A stretch of DNA of 46,235 nucleotides from Clostridia bacterium (GCA_017516765.1 JAFXBE010000106.1:1-46235); one strand, 5' to 3'; numbered from the stretch's first letter, positions 26,242-35,596 are shown. The notes: a model not told the origin generated them from the sequence alone. A program made the numbers and translations.

Positions 26242-28683
26242 TTAGTCGATCACAGCTTCCACCTTGATGGTGTTGCCGGTGTCCTCGGGCAGGGGCACGA
26301 TCTGGCCTTCGATAGCCTGACCGTTCACCTTCAGGGAGATCTTGCCCTTTTCGCCGCCGGCGTTGTTGCGCACGGTGATATCGTACACATTGCCGCGGAA
26401 CTCGCGACGGATGCTCAGGTCGCGGATCTCGGCGGGCAGACAGGGATCCACCATCAGACCTTCAAACTGGGGCTTCACACCCAGAATGGCCTGAGAAATG
26501 GTGAAGAAGTTCCAGGCAGAGGTACCGGTCAGCCAGCTGTTCTTGGCTTCGCCGGGCAGGTAGCTTTCCTTGCCGTTGATGGTCTGGGCATAGACATAGG
26601 GCTCGGTGCGGTGCAGCTTCTGATCCTTGATGTAAGCGGGTGCGATGCGCTTGTAGAGATCGAAGGCACGGTCGCCGTGACCCAGCACGGTCTCGCCGAT
26701 GATGATCCAGGGGTTGTTGTGGCAGAACACGGAGCCGTTCTCCTTGTATCCCGGGGGATAGGAGGACACTTCGCCCAGTTCGAGGTGATACTCGGTATAG
26801 GCGGGGTAGAGCAGCACGATGCCGTGCTCAAACTCCAGATACTTCTGGGTGGCATCCAGCGCCTTCTGGGCCATGCCGTTGTCCTTACCGATACCGGCCA
26901 TAACGCACATGCCCTGGGGCTCGATGTAGATCTTGCCTTCCTTGCACTCGTCGGAGCCGACCTTGTGGCCGAAGGCATCGTAGGCGCGGAGGAACCACTC
27001 GCCGTCCCAGCCGTGCTTTTCAACGGCTTCGATCATGGCCTGCTTCTCGGCGCGGACGAAAGCAGCCTCTTCCTTGTCGCCGTACATATCGCACAGCTTG
27101 GCGTAGTCATCGGCAACGCCGACGAACATACCGGCGATGAAAACGCTCTCGGCAATGCCGGTATCGTTGTTGGTAACGGTCTGGAAGCTCTCGCCGGGTT
27201 CGGCGGAGAAGCAGTTCAGGTTGAGGCAGTCGTTCCAGTCGGCACGGCCGATCAGGGGCAGGTTATGGGGGCCCTTATGCTCGGCGGTGTAACGGAAGGA
27301 GCGGCGCAGATGCTCCATCATGGTCTGGGCCTGAGCGGGATCGTTGTCGAAATCCACCATCTCGTCCAGAATGGTCATGTCGCCGGTTTCCTTGATGTAG
27401 GCATTCACGGCGTAGATGAGCCACAGGGGGTCATCGTTGAAGCCGGAGCCCACATCCATGTTGCCGCGCTTGGTGAGGGGCTGATACTGGTGGTAGGCGC
27501 TGCCATCGGGGAACTGGGTGGAGGCAACGTCGATAATGCGCTGACGGGCGCGGTCGGGGATCAGGTGAATGAAGCCCAGCAGGTCCTGGCTGCAGTCACG
27601 GAAGCCCATGCCGCGGCCGATGCCGCTCTCGAAGTAGCTGGCGCTGCGGCTCATGTTGAAGGTGACCATGCACTGGTACTGGTTCCACAGGTTTACCTGA
27701 CGGTTCAGCTTCTCGTCGCCGCTTTCGATGTGGAAGTGGCTCAGCAGCTGCTGCCAGTAAGCCTTCAGCTCGGCCAGCTTGGCATCGAACTGCTCATCGG
27801 TCTGGAACTCCTTCAGCAGGGCGTGGGCAGGCTCCTTGTTGATCACGCCAGGGGCAACGAACTTCTTGTCCACGGGGTTCTCGCAGAAGCCCAGCACGAA
27901 TACGAAGCTGACGGTTTCGCCGGGCTGCAGGGTGCGGCGGATGCAGTGGCTGGCAATGGGAGCCCAGCCGTGGGCATCACTGTTGGTGGGCTTATCGTTC
28001 ATAACGACATCGGGGTTGCCGAAGCCGTTGTACAGACCGATGAAGGCTTCGCGGCTGGTGTCGTAGCCGTCCACCTGGGTGTTGACGGAGTACACGGCGA
28101 AGTGGTTGCGGCGTTCGCGGTACTCGGTCTTGTGGTAGATGGTGGCGCCGCCGTTTTCGAATTCCATCTCAGCCAGAGCATAGTTGCGCTGGAAGTTGGT
28201 GGAGTCGTCCTGAGCGTTCCACAGGCAGAACTCGATAAAGCTGTACAGGGACAGGTTCTTTACCTCGCTGCTCTCGTTGGTCAGCTTCACGCGGGTAACC
28301 TCGGCACGGAAGCCGCGGGGAACCATCACGGTCTGCTCGGCCTTAACGCCGTTCTTGGAGGAGGTGATGGAGGTGTAGCCGGTACCGACGCGGCACTCGT
28401 AGCTGTCCAGCTTGGTCTGGGTGGGCTGCCAGCCGGGATTCCAGACGGTGCCGTTGTCGTTGATGTAGAAGTAATGTCCGCCGGCATCGGTGGGCACGTT
28501 GTTGTAGCGGTAGCGGGTCAGACGCAGCAGGCGGGCATCCTTGCAGAAGGTATAGCCGCCGGAGGTATTGCTCATCAGAGAGAAGAAGTCTTCGCTGCCA
28601 AGGTAGTTGATCCAGGGGTAGGGCGTATCCGGTCGGGTGATGACATATTCGCTTCTTACATCATCAAAGAAACCGTATTCCAT
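26242..28683 (-). CDS. cellobiose phosphorylase, GH94
   Basis: Phosphorolytic enzyme splitting cellobiose into glucose-1-phosphate and glucose, saving one ATP; 813 residues, matching known bacterial cellobiose phosphorylases end to end from memory (FGFFDD..EYVIT..TPYPWINYLG, ECRVGTGYT, FIEFCLWNAQDDSTNFQRN, NMSRSASYFESGIGRGMGFRD). The catalytic Asp lies in GRADWNDCLN (482-485). GGAGG precedes ATG 28683; an upstream reading to 28737 overlaps the permease gene. No signal peptide, so it acts in the cytoplasm on sugar imported by the adjacent ABC system. Other GH94 specificities (cellodextrin) cannot be excluded. Confidence 0.93.
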   Translation of the reverse strand: MEYGFFDDVRSEYVITRPDTPYPWINYLGSEDFFSLMSNTSGGYTFCKDARLLRLTRYRYNNVPTDAGGHYFYINDNGTVWNPGWQPTQTKLDSYECRVGTGYTSITSSKNGVKAEQTVMVPRGFRAEVTRVKLTNESSEVKNLSLYSFIEFCLWNAQDDSTNFQRNYALAEMEFENGGATIYHKTEYRERRNHFAVYSVNTQVDGYDTSREAFIGLYNGFGNPDVVMNDKPTNSDAHGWAPIASHCIRRTLQPGETVSFVFVLGFCENPVDKKFVAPGVINKEPAHALLKEFQTDEQFDAKLAELKAYWQQLLSHFHIESGDEKLNRQVNLWNQYQCMVTFNMSRSASYFESGIGRGMGFRDCSQDLLGFIHLIPDRARQRIIDVASTQFPDGSAYHQYQPLTKRGNMDVGSGFNDDPLWLIYAVNAYIKETGDMTILDEMVDFDNDPAQAQTMMEHLRRSFRYTAEHKGPHNLPLIGRADWNDCLNLNCFSAEPGESFQTVTNNDTGIAESVFIAGMFVGVADDYAKLCDMYGDKEEAAFVRAEKQAMIEAVEKHGWDGEWFLRAYDAFGHKVGSDECKEGKIYIEPQGMCVMAGIGKDNGMAQKALDATQKYLEFEHGIVLLYPAYTEYHLELGEVSSYPPGYKENGSVFCHNNPWIIIGETVLGHGDRAFDLYKRIAPAYIKDQKLHRTEPYVYAQTINGKESYLPGEAKNSWLTGTSAWNFFTISQAILGVKPQFEGLMVDPCLPAEIRDLSIRREFRGNVYDITVRNNAGGEKGKISLKVNGQAIEGQIVPLPEDTGNTIKVEAVID

Positions 28684-28711
28684 GTGGTTTAGCCTCCTAC
28701 AGTGATTTTTA

Positions 28712-29605
28712 TTATTCCTTAACGCTGCCAACGGCAACGCCGCGAATGATGAACTTGGACAGGCACAGATAGACGGCGATCACCGGCAGGATCGACAGAG
28801 CGATCATCATGTAGACCTGTCCCAAATCAAACTTCAGCCAGTCCGAGCTGCGCAATTGGGCGATCAGGATCGGGAGCGTCTTCAGCTCCTTGGTCTTGAT
28901 GATCAGCGCGGGGGTGAAGTAGTTGTTCCATGAGGAAACGAAGGTGAAGATCGCCTGTACGGCGAGCGCCGGCTTGATGATGGGGAGCACGATCATGTTG
29001 AAGGTCGTGAACTCCGGGGAACCGTCGATACGGGCGGCTTCCACGATCGCCAGCGGCAGTGCGCTGTCCATGTACTGCTTCATAAAGAAGAACACGGCAG
29101 GCGCAGCGATGGAGGGTAGAATGAGCGGCATGAAGGAATCTGTCCATTGCCAGTCGTTCATCATCTCCACAAAGCCCAGAACGCTTACCTGCGAAGGCAC
29201 CATCATGACCAGCAGGATAAACTTGAATGCGAAATTCCGCAGCCTGAACTGATAGGTATGGATGGCATACGCCGTAAGCGCAGAGAAGTACGTGGACAGC
29301 AGCGCCACGCAGCCGGAAACCAGCAGGCTGTTGAACATGCCCCGCCAGACCGGCAGCTCTGTGCTGGACATGAGGGTCTCCCAATTCTTGCCGAAGAACG
29401 CACCCGGGACCGGCGAAAAACCGGTCTGGATATCTCCGTGGTTGCGGCTGGCATTGACCAGCAGCAGGTAGAAGAAGAACAAGCACAGGAAGGAGAGCAG
29501 GATGAGCACGGTGTAGGCGAGGATGCGTTTGAGCAGCAGCAGTACCCGTGCACGGGTCCATTGTCTGTGCCGGACGGGTGCGGCGGCGGTGGTGTTGCCG
29601 GTCAC
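28712..29605 (-). CDS. carbohydrate ABC transporter permease (MalG type)
   Basis: Inner-membrane permease of 297 residues from GTG 29605, overlapping the upstream permease stop by 4 bases. Six membrane helices are apparent. The coupling loop EAARIDGSPEFTTFNMIVLPIIKPAL is the EAA motif that docks the ATPase. The C-terminus KFIIRGVAVGSVKE is typical of MalG/LacG proteins. Partner of the MalF-type permease; sugar is likely cellobiose from the GH94 gene 28 bases downstream. Confidence 0.93.
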   Translation of the reverse strand: MTGNTTAAAPVRHRQWTRARVLLLLKRILAYTVLILLSFLCLFFFYLLLVNASRNHGDIQTGFSPVPGAFFGKNWETLMSSTELPVWRGMFNSLLVSGCVALLSTYFSALTAYAIHTYQFRLRNFAFKFILLVMMVPSQVSVLGFVEMMNDWQWTDSFMPLILPSIAAPAVFFFMKQYMDSALPLAIVEAARIDGSPEFTTFNMIVLPIIKPALAVQAIFTFVSSWNNYFTPALIIKTKELKTLPILIAQLRSSDWLKFDLGQVYMMIALSILPVIAVYLCLSKFIIRGVAVGSVKE

Positions 29606-30567
29606 AGCTGCACACCCCCCATCCGGGAGCGTTTCTCCAGTTTCCGTTCTTCACGCTCGTCGGTATTGAGCACATAATACACCAGCAGCCCCAGCACGGA
29701 GGTGATCACGAACAGGATAACGGACAGTGCGCCGCCGTAGCCGTAATTCTTGCTCTTGCCCATGTAATTGTTCAGCAGCATGATAATGGTCATGCAGGAA
29801 CGGTTGGGGTTGCCGTTGCCGTTGGTCAGGATCTGGGGCACGTCGAACATCTGCAGACCGCCGATCATGGAGGTGATGAGCGTATAGCTGAGCACAGGCT
29901 TGATCAGCGGGATGGTAACGTGCCAGAAGGTTGTCCACGCGTTGGTGCCGTCGATCTCGGCGGCTTCGAACAGGTTGGTGTCGATGCCCATGATGGCCGC
30001 CATCAGAACGATGGTGGTGTTGCCGAACCACATCAGAAAATTCATCAGGGCGATCAGACCCCGGGTACCGGCAACGTTGCGCAGGAAGCTGTACGGCTGC
30101 ATCCTGAGCATTTCCATGGCGCTGTTGATGGGGCCGCCATCGGAAAACAGGGCGAAAAACAGCATGGAAAACGCGCTGGCCATGATCAGGTTGGGCATAT
30201 AGATGACCGTCTTGAAGAAACCCTGTCCCCGCAGATGCAAGCGGGTATCGGTAAACCAGACAGCCAGCACCAGCGATACGATGATCTGGGGAATAAAGCC
30301 CAGCAGCCACAGCCACAGGGTATTCCACAGGTACTTGCCCAGATCGGCTTTGGAGAAGATCTCGACAAAGTTGCGCAGACCCACCGGCGTGGGGCCGATG
30401 GTCTTGAGACCCGAACGGAAATACTCAAAGGTGGAATAATAGAACGTGCGCCCCAGGGGAATGATCGTGAAAATACAGAAGGAAAGAAAGAAGGGGATCA
30501 AAAAGATGTAGCCCCATTTGGCATAGCTGACCGACTTGTGCCGGGCAGGTATCTCGTTGTGCTGCAT
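29602..30567 (-). CDS. carbohydrate ABC transporter permease (MalF type)
   Basis: Permease of 321 residues from ATG 30567, which has GGAGGAAAG upstream; the in-frame ATG at 30588 lacks one. Six helices are seen, and the EAA loop reads EAAEIDGTNAWTTFWHVTIPLIKP. Forms the channel with the MalG-type protein. It lies about 150 bases after the solute-binding gene, a usual spacing that lowers permease expression relative to the binding protein. Confidence 0.93.
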   Translation of the reverse strand: MQHNEIPARHKSVSYAKWGYIFLIPFFLSFCIFTIIPLGRTFYYSTFEYFRSGLKTIGPTPVGLRNFVEIFSKADLGKYLWNTLWLWLLGFIPQIIVSLVLAVWFTDTRLHLRGQGFFKTVIYMPNLIMASAFSMLFFALFSDGGPINSAMEMLRMQPYSFLRNVAGTRGLIALMNFLMWFGNTTIVLMAAIMGIDTNLFEAAEIDGTNAWTTFWHVTIPLIKPVLSYTLITSMIGGLQMFDVPQILTNGNGNPNRSCMTIIMLLNNYMGKSKNYGYGGALSVILFVITSVLGLLVYYVLNTDEREERKLEKRSRMGGVQL

Positions 30568-30715
30568 GCCGTCTTTCCTCCTTTGCATTCATATCCGCTT
30601 CCCGCGTGCATTACAGAGAAGCGCTCCCCGGCAAGCCTCCGCGCATTCCATGGCGGCTTGACGAGGAGCCGTTCCCGCAGGCAGAAGCTGTTTCTGCGGC
30701 GGAACCTCTCACAGG

Positions 30716-32014
30716 TCAGTGGGAAAGCTCGGGATGAACCTCCTCCACGGCGGTAAAGAAGTTGTCCCATGCGGTATCCAGATCCACAACGCCGTTGAAG
30801 TAGTCCACCATTGCCGCCATCAGCTTTTCGGTGCAGGTCTGGTCATAGGCGGTGGACATAGCGCGGACGATGTTCTGCGCGTTTTCCAGGAACAGCGCCA
30901 GATGGTTCTGACCGCCCAGGAACTCGTTGCGGTAATCGCCGCTTGCCATCTGGGTCATGGTTTCGACGCTGTTGGTGAAATCGCCGTACTCTTCGACGAT
31001 CTTTGCCAGGGTTTCCCGGTCGCAGGTCATCTTGTACATGATGTCCTTCACAAGGCTCAGGTTATCGGTACCGGCAGCAGCGCAGATCCAGGTGCCGCCC
31101 CAGGAGAAGCCCTGCGGACCCTGACAGAAGGCCCAGTCGCCCCAGCTGCCGTTGCCCACGGCGGGCTCGGCGGTGGAGTCGGCAAGCGTCCACTTGGCAA
31201 GGGAGAAGTCGATAAACCAGGCGGGGCCGAAGTAGCCGAACACCTTACCGTCTGCGCCGGCGCCGGCGGAAGACTCGGCAGACCAGAGGTTGGCCTTGTT
31301 GTTATAGCCCAGATCGGTATATTCCTTGGTCATGGCGATCCACTGTTCGATAACGGGATCCTTCTGGATCATTCCGTCCACCACCCAGGGGGCGCTCATG
31401 TTGTCGGAGAAGCAGCGGTAGGCATCATCGAAGCCGGAAAGCATAAAATAGCCGGCATTCTTCATCTTGGAGGCGGTTTCGCCGAACTTGTCCCAATCGG
31501 AGACAAACTGCTGCACGGCTGCGGGATCGTCCGTACCCAGTACCTCTTTGGCATAGGTGCGGCGATAGATGAAGCCGCCGGGGCAGGCCTGCCAGGAAAC
31601 ACCCTTGAGCGCATCCCCCACCGTCATGATCGCCTTGGTATAAGGATACATGTCGGCCACATCTTCGGCAGAAAGACCCACATCGCCGATCACGTCCAGC
31701 GTAAAATCGGAATCGCTGTACTTAACGGCATAGTCTGCCTCCACAAGGAACAGGTCGATGCGGCTGTCGGCAGCGGCATCTTCCTGGTTCAGCAGCGCTT
31801 CGTCCAGCGCATTCTGGTAGGCATTGTCGGTGCTGGGCGTGATGACCCAATTCACCTCCACGCCCTCGGGCATGGTGTAGAACGCTTCGAAACGGGTCTT
31901 GAATTCTTCGTTCCAGCAGTAGATGTTGAGCACAGAGCCCTCGGCCTCTGCCCCCAGGGCGCACACGGGCAGCATCAGCACTGCAGCCAGAAGCAGAGCA
32001 ATGATCTTTTTCAC
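30716..32014 (-). CDS. extracellular sugar-binding protein (family 1)
   Basis: Solute-binding component, 432 residues. I place the start at GTG 32014: the SD AAGGAGG touches the in-frame ATG 32023 with no spacer but lies 9 bases from the GTG. The signal peptide is KKIIALLLAAVLMLPVCALGAEA, with no good lipobox (LPVC), so it may be released or held by other means; this is unusual for a Gram-positive binding protein. Mature part shows LNIYCWNEEFKTRFEAFY and a C-terminal FFTAVEEVHPEL. First gene of the operon. Confidence 0.88.
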   Translation of the reverse strand: MKKIIALLLAAVLMLPVCALGAEAEGSVLNIYCWNEEFKTRFEAFYTMPEGVEVNWVITPSTDNAYQNALDEALLNQEDAAADSRIDLFLVEADYAVKYSDSDFTLDVIGDVGLSAEDVADMYPYTKAIMTVGDALKGVSWQACPGGFIYRRTYAKEVLGTDDPAAVQQFVSDWDKFGETASKMKNAGYFMLSGFDDAYRCFSDNMSAPWVVDGMIQKDPVIEQWIAMTKEYTDLGYNNKANLWSAESSAGAGADGKVFGYFGPAWFIDFSLAKWTLADSTAEPAVGNGSWGDWAFCQGPQGFSWGGTWICAAAGTDNLSLVKDIMYKMTCDRETLAKIVEEYGDFTNSVETMTQMASGDYRNEFLGGQNHLALFLENAQNIVRAMSTAYDQTCTEKLMAAMVDYFNGVVDLDTAWDNFFTAVEEVHPELSH

Positions 32015-32171
32015 GTTCAGCATCCTCCTTAAAGCACATTTCGCTCCAAACGGACAAATACAGCGCATGGGCGTTGCATTACCGTGTACAGGAGCAATGA
32101 CCGCAGAACCTGCGGCAGCGTTCTTGCTTAACACAGAGCGCAATGGTTACTACAACGTTTTCGCTAATAAT

Positions 32172-32200
32172 AATATACTATATTCCCCATGGAAATGCAA
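32172..32200 (-). promoter_or_regulatory. promoter of the sugar transport operon
   Basis: On the minus strand TTGCAT (32200-32195), 17-base spacer, TATATT (32177-32172), followed by an AT-rich start region and a leader of about 150 bases with GCGAAAACGTTGT, a partial match to LacI/CcpA-type operators. No LacI-family gene is present in the window. Confidence 0.7.
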
Positions 32201-32299
32201 GAGTTTTTTGCCTTGTTCCCAAGCACCCGCCATATGCTGAAAGCCGATATGCGATACCGTTTTCCGCTTGTTTTCCCCCGGCATATCCGCCAAAGGGCA

Positions 32300-32335
32300 A
32301 AGACCCCCGCACGGCGGCAGCCGCACAGAGGTCTT
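32300..32335 (-). terminator. probable terminator after rho
   Basis: On the minus strand AAGACC (32335-32330) pairs with GGTCTT (32305-32300), enclosing a further CGGC/GCCG stem, with only TTTG after it. Confidence 0.5.
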
Positions 32336-32343
32336 GTGACGGA

Positions 32344-34341
32344 TCACCGCTTCAGGTAGCCGCTCTTTTCCCAGAGCGCCATCCATTCCTGCAGCTTGGT
32401 GAGCAGGTCTTCGTTGCATTTGGTTTTCTGCATCATATCGATCAGCTGTACCACAGCTTCGCCGTTGGTGGTGGAGCCCAGCACCTGTCGGATGGCGGCA
32501 AGACCCTCCCGGCGGCGTTCATCCAGCAGCATGGCATCCTTTTTGGTGCCGCTGCGCTGCAGATCGATCATAGGGGTGATGGGATCGTTGTTTTCGGGAG
32601 CGCACAGCACCAGCTCCATATTGGCAGTGCCTTTGAACTCTTCGAAAATGATATCATCCACGCGGGAGCCTGTCCCGGTGGCGATGGTGGCCACAACGGT
32701 CAGGCTGCCGCCGTCGCGGGTGTTTCTGGCCGCGCCGAAGAAACGCTTGGGCTTGACCAGCGCAGAGGGGCTGACGGTATTGGACATGGGGCGCCCATTC
32801 TGCGCCTGCGCCGCCTGATAGGCGCGGGTCAGCTTGGTGAGGCTGTCCAGCAGGATGACCACGTTCTTGCCGTTTTCCACAAGGCGCATGGCGCGCTCCA
32901 GCATGTTCTCGCTTACCCTGGTCTGGGTCTCGGGCGCATCGGAGAAGGTGGAGGCAAACACCTCGGCATCCGCGCTTTCCTTCAGGATGGTCACATCCTC
33001 GGGAGCGATGTCGATGAGCAGCATCAGCACCTCGGCTTCGGCGTCGTTGCGTTTGATGGCGCAGCTGATATCCCTGAGGATGCTCAGACCGTCTGCCCCG
33101 TCGGGGGTTACGATCATGGCGCGCTGACCAAAACCGATGGGCGCGATCAGATCCGCCAGACGGATGACCATATTGCCGGGGTGATCGATGCTTTCCAGCT
33201 CGATACGCTTTTCGGGATAGATGGGCACAAGCATTTCAAAAGCAGGACGGGACTGCTTTTCGTCCGGCTCCCTGCCGTTGATCTTATCCACCGTGAGCAG
33301 GGCGGCGTACTTGTCGCTTTCCCGGCGGGAACGCGCCATACCTTCGATCACATCGCCGGTGCGCAGATCGAAACGGCGCACCTGTGCCATGGATACATAC
33401 ACATCGTTGCGGCCCGGCACCAGCGTTTCGCTGCGCAGGAAGCCATAGCCGTCCGGCAGAACTTCCAGCAGACCCTGTGCAGGTTCTGCATTCTGCAGCT
33501 GCATCAGGTCGGGCAGCTGTCCCTGTTCCATCTGGGCGGCAAACTGCGGATCCCGCTGAGCGCGGTAAATACCGTCGCCGGAAGCGGACTCGCCGCCGCG
33601 CTGATTATAGCCGTAGCCGCCGTTCTGACGGTAGCCGTAGCCCTGCTGATTCTGGCGGTAGCCGCCGTTATTGTTGTAGCCGCCGCCGTAGTTCTGCTGG
33701 CGGTAGCCGTAGCCCTGCTGATGGTCGCGGCTCTGGTACCCCCCGCGCTGAGGTGCGGCGCGGTAGCCCAGACGGTAGCCGTCCAGCTGCTGGGGCATCT
33801 CCCGCTGCTCCTGCGCAGGTGCGCGGTAGCCCTGCCGGTAGCCGTCGCTTTCCATGCGGGATACGGGCTCGTTCTGGTCGTGGCGGGGCTGATAGCCCAT
33901 GCCTTCTTCCGCAGGCATGCTGCCGGCGTTGCTGCGGTTCTGGGGACCGAAACGGTTGGCGCTGTGGACGGGCTGCTGGCTCTGCCACGCAGGGCGGTTA
34001 TCCCGCTGCTGCATCTGGCTGCGTGCCTGCCATGCCTGCCGGTAGACCGGACGGTAGCCGTCCTCCTGCCGTTCGGGCTGGCGGGACTGATAGCCGCCGT
34101 AGGAACCGCCGGGACGGGGTGCGCTGGTCACATCCACAGAAAGTGTCTCAACGGGTTGGGGCGCAGCGGGAGCCGCCGGTACAGGCTGGGGTGCGGGCTC
34201 GGTTTCGGCAGAGCACAGCTGCTGACCGATCTTTTCCACGATCCCTTCCTTGTCGATACCGGCATGCAGTTTGATGCCGTTTTCCTTTGCCAGCTTGCGC
34301 AGCTGAATCACCGTCATCGCCTGCAAATCGCTGATCTGCAA
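32344..34341 (-). CDS. rho: Rho-family factor with degenerate ATPase site and long disordered insert
   Basis: Homologue of transcription terminator Rho, 665 residues against about 420 in E. coli, from TTG 34341 behind AAAGGAGGG. Order: Rho_N/SAP-like helices (1-43); a long Gln/Asn/Tyr/Gly/Arg-rich disordered stretch (about 45-280); the RNA-binding cold-shock domain (about 288-360; LEVLPDGYGFLRS, DVYVSMAQVRRFDLRTGD); the RecA-like core. In the core the P-loop is PDGADGLS (413-420) where active Rho has PPKAGKTM, and Walker B is LIDIAPEDV (442-450) where active Rho has LIDERPEEV, so the P-loop Lys and Thr, the catalytic Glu and its neighbouring Arg are missing. Kept are LLDSLTKL, KPKRFFGAARN (RNA-contacting loop) and GGSLTVVAT; the later RSGTR is RSGTK. 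ATP-driven translocation looks lost. It follows a methyltransferase gene by 48 bases. Confidence 0.9.
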   Translation of the reverse strand: MQISDLQAMTVIQLRKLAKENGIKLHAGIDKEGIVEKIGQQLCSAETEPAPQPVPAAPAAPQPVETLSVDVTSAPRPGGSYGGYQSRQPERQEDGYRPVYRQAWQARSQMQQRDNRPAWQSQQPVHSANRFGPQNRSNAGSMPAEEGMGYQPRHDQNEPVSRMESDGYRQGYRAPAQEQREMPQQLDGYRLGYRAAPQRGGYQSRDHQQGYGYRQQNYGGGYNNNGGYRQNQQGYGYRQNGGYGYNQRGGESASGDGIYRAQRDPQFAAQMEQGQLPDLMQLQNAEPAQGLLEVLPDGYGFLRSETLVPGRNDVYVSMAQVRRFDLRTGDVIEGMARSRRESDKYAALLTVDKINGREPDEKQSRPAFEMLVPIYPEKRIELESIDHPGNMVIRLADLIAPIGFGQRAMIVTPDGADGLSILRDISCAIKRNDAEAEVLMLLIDIAPEDVTILKESADAEVFASTFSDAPETQTRVSENMLERAMRLVENGKNVVILLDSLTKLTRAYQAAQAQNGRPMSNTVSPSALVKPKRFFGAARNTRDGGSLTVVATIATGTGSRVDDIIFEEFKGTANMELVLCAPENNDPITPMIDLQRSGTKKDAMLLDERRREGLAAIRQVLGSTTNGEAVVQLIDMMQKTKCNEDLLTKLQEWMALWEKSGYLKR

Positions 34342-34389
34342 AAGAAACCCTCCTTTACTGATGAATACGGGTATAGATTGTTGGATGCA

Positions 34390-35406
34390 TCAAAGTTTCC
34401 GGGCAAGAACAGCATCCCGTTCCACCGCCTGCTCCACCCAGTGGGCGAAACCGTCAAAGGGCGGCTGGACAAGAGGCTCCAGACCGGCAGCTTCCAGAGC
34501 GGCTGCGGCTTTCTGCCGGGAAAGAGTGAACGCATTGAAGGAAAACGCCGCCACGCCGCCGGGCTTGAGCACTTGCGCGCAGCCCTGTGCAATGCGGGAA
34601 AGCAGCCTTTCCGGGGAGGAAAACCCATGCCCCTCCTGAGGCGCATGCTGCACGCCGTAGGGCAGATCGCCCACGATCAGGTGGCAGGAGGCGTGCTTCA
34701 TCATTCTGCCAAGCTGACCGGAATCACCGCTGATCAGCTGCAGGGTGCGGGTATCGCCCTGTTTCTGCTTATCGGCATCCTGGGCAACGGTGTATTGAAC
34801 CGTCTGCACATGTCCCCCGCCGGTAAGGGTCTGGGAGGCGGTGGTACGCTTGTGCTTGTAGCGGTTCAGCTTCAGCGAGCGGGCAAAGTAGGTGTCCGCT
34901 TCGTGCAGGGCTTTCTCGTCCCGGTCAACGCCGATGGCGTTATGCCCCAGGCTGAGGGCGCAGAACGCGGTGGTGGCTTTACCGCACACGGGATCCAGCA
35001 CGGTAAGCGGCTTTTCGTCTTTTGCAAACCCCGAGGCTGCCAGGGCGCAGTTGATGAGCATCATGGTAAAATCGGCATTGGTCTTGCCTTTGTATTTGAG
35101 CACCTGCGCCAGCTCCTCCGGCAGGTACCAGTCCGGGCGGCGCTGTACGGGACGCAAAAGACCGTCGGGCAGCAGCTCGCACAAAAGGGCGCAGCCGGAA
35201 TGGCGGGAAAGCATCTTCAGCAGCCCATCGGACATTTCGTCTGTTTCGAAACACAAAAAGGGCTCGCCGCCGAATTCTGCCGCCGTAACGGCGCAGCCGG
35301 GGCAAAAAGCCTGCAGCATGGTTTGCAGTTCAATGGTGGCCAGTTGCTGAAGAGACTGGCGGTAGCGCGCATTGGCATGCGGCTTCAGAAGCATTGTATA
35401 GCGCAC
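34390..35406 (-). CDS. SAM-dependent RNA methyltransferase, TRM11/UPF0020-like
   Basis: Protein of 338 residues from GTG 35406 (GAAAGAGG at 35420-35413). It has the SAM-binding motif I as LDPVCGKATT, a following acidic GVDRDEKAL, and GDLPYG in the position of the N6/N2-guanine methyltransferase motif (D/N)PPY. LKPGGVAAFSFNAF follows. This matches the UPF0020/TRM11-like RNA methyltransferase group, which modifies tRNA or rRNA guanines; a THUMP domain is not obvious. It probably shares a transcript with rho, 48 bases downstream. Confidence 0.75.
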   Translation of the reverse strand: MRYTMLLKPHANARYRQSLQQLATIELQTMLQAFCPGCAVTAAEFGGEPFLCFETDEMSDGLLKMLSRHSGCALLCELLPDGLLRPVQRRPDWYLPEELAQVLKYKGKTNADFTMMLINCALAASGFAKDEKPLTVLDPVCGKATTAFCALSLGHNAIGVDRDEKALHEADTYFARSLKLNRYKHKRTTASQTLTGGGHVQTVQYTVAQDADKQKQGDTRTLQLISGDSGQLGRMMKHASCHLIVGDLPYGVQHAPQEGHGFSSPERLLSRIAQGCAQVLKPGGVAAFSFNAFTLSRQKAAAALEAAGLEPLVQPPFDGFAHWVEQAVERDAVLARKL

Positions 35407-35568
35407 GGGAATCCTCTTTCTTACATTCAATATTGAATATTGCATAACTTGATTGATCGAAGGAGATTGAATGCAATAAACCAATAAAACCCAAAGGCTG
35501 GTGTGATTATATCACATCCGATGTTTAAATGCAATTGATTATCTTTCACGAACAAGATCGAATAAACA

Positions 35569-35596
35569 CAAAAAAGCCGCCCGAAGGCGACTTTTC
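35569..35596 (-). terminator. terminator of the tRNA cluster
   Basis: On the minus strand AAAAGTCGCC-TTCG-GGCGGCTTTT with a T run, directly past tRNA-Cys. Confidence 0.85.

Noticed and set aside
26050..28692. An 880-codon plus-strand reading frame
   Set aside because: Antisense to the cellobiose phosphorylase gene, which matches its family end to end.
32143..35436. A 1097-codon plus-strand reading frame
   Set aside because: It is antisense to rho and the methyltransferase, both of which have clear homology; open only because of GC-rich codon bias.
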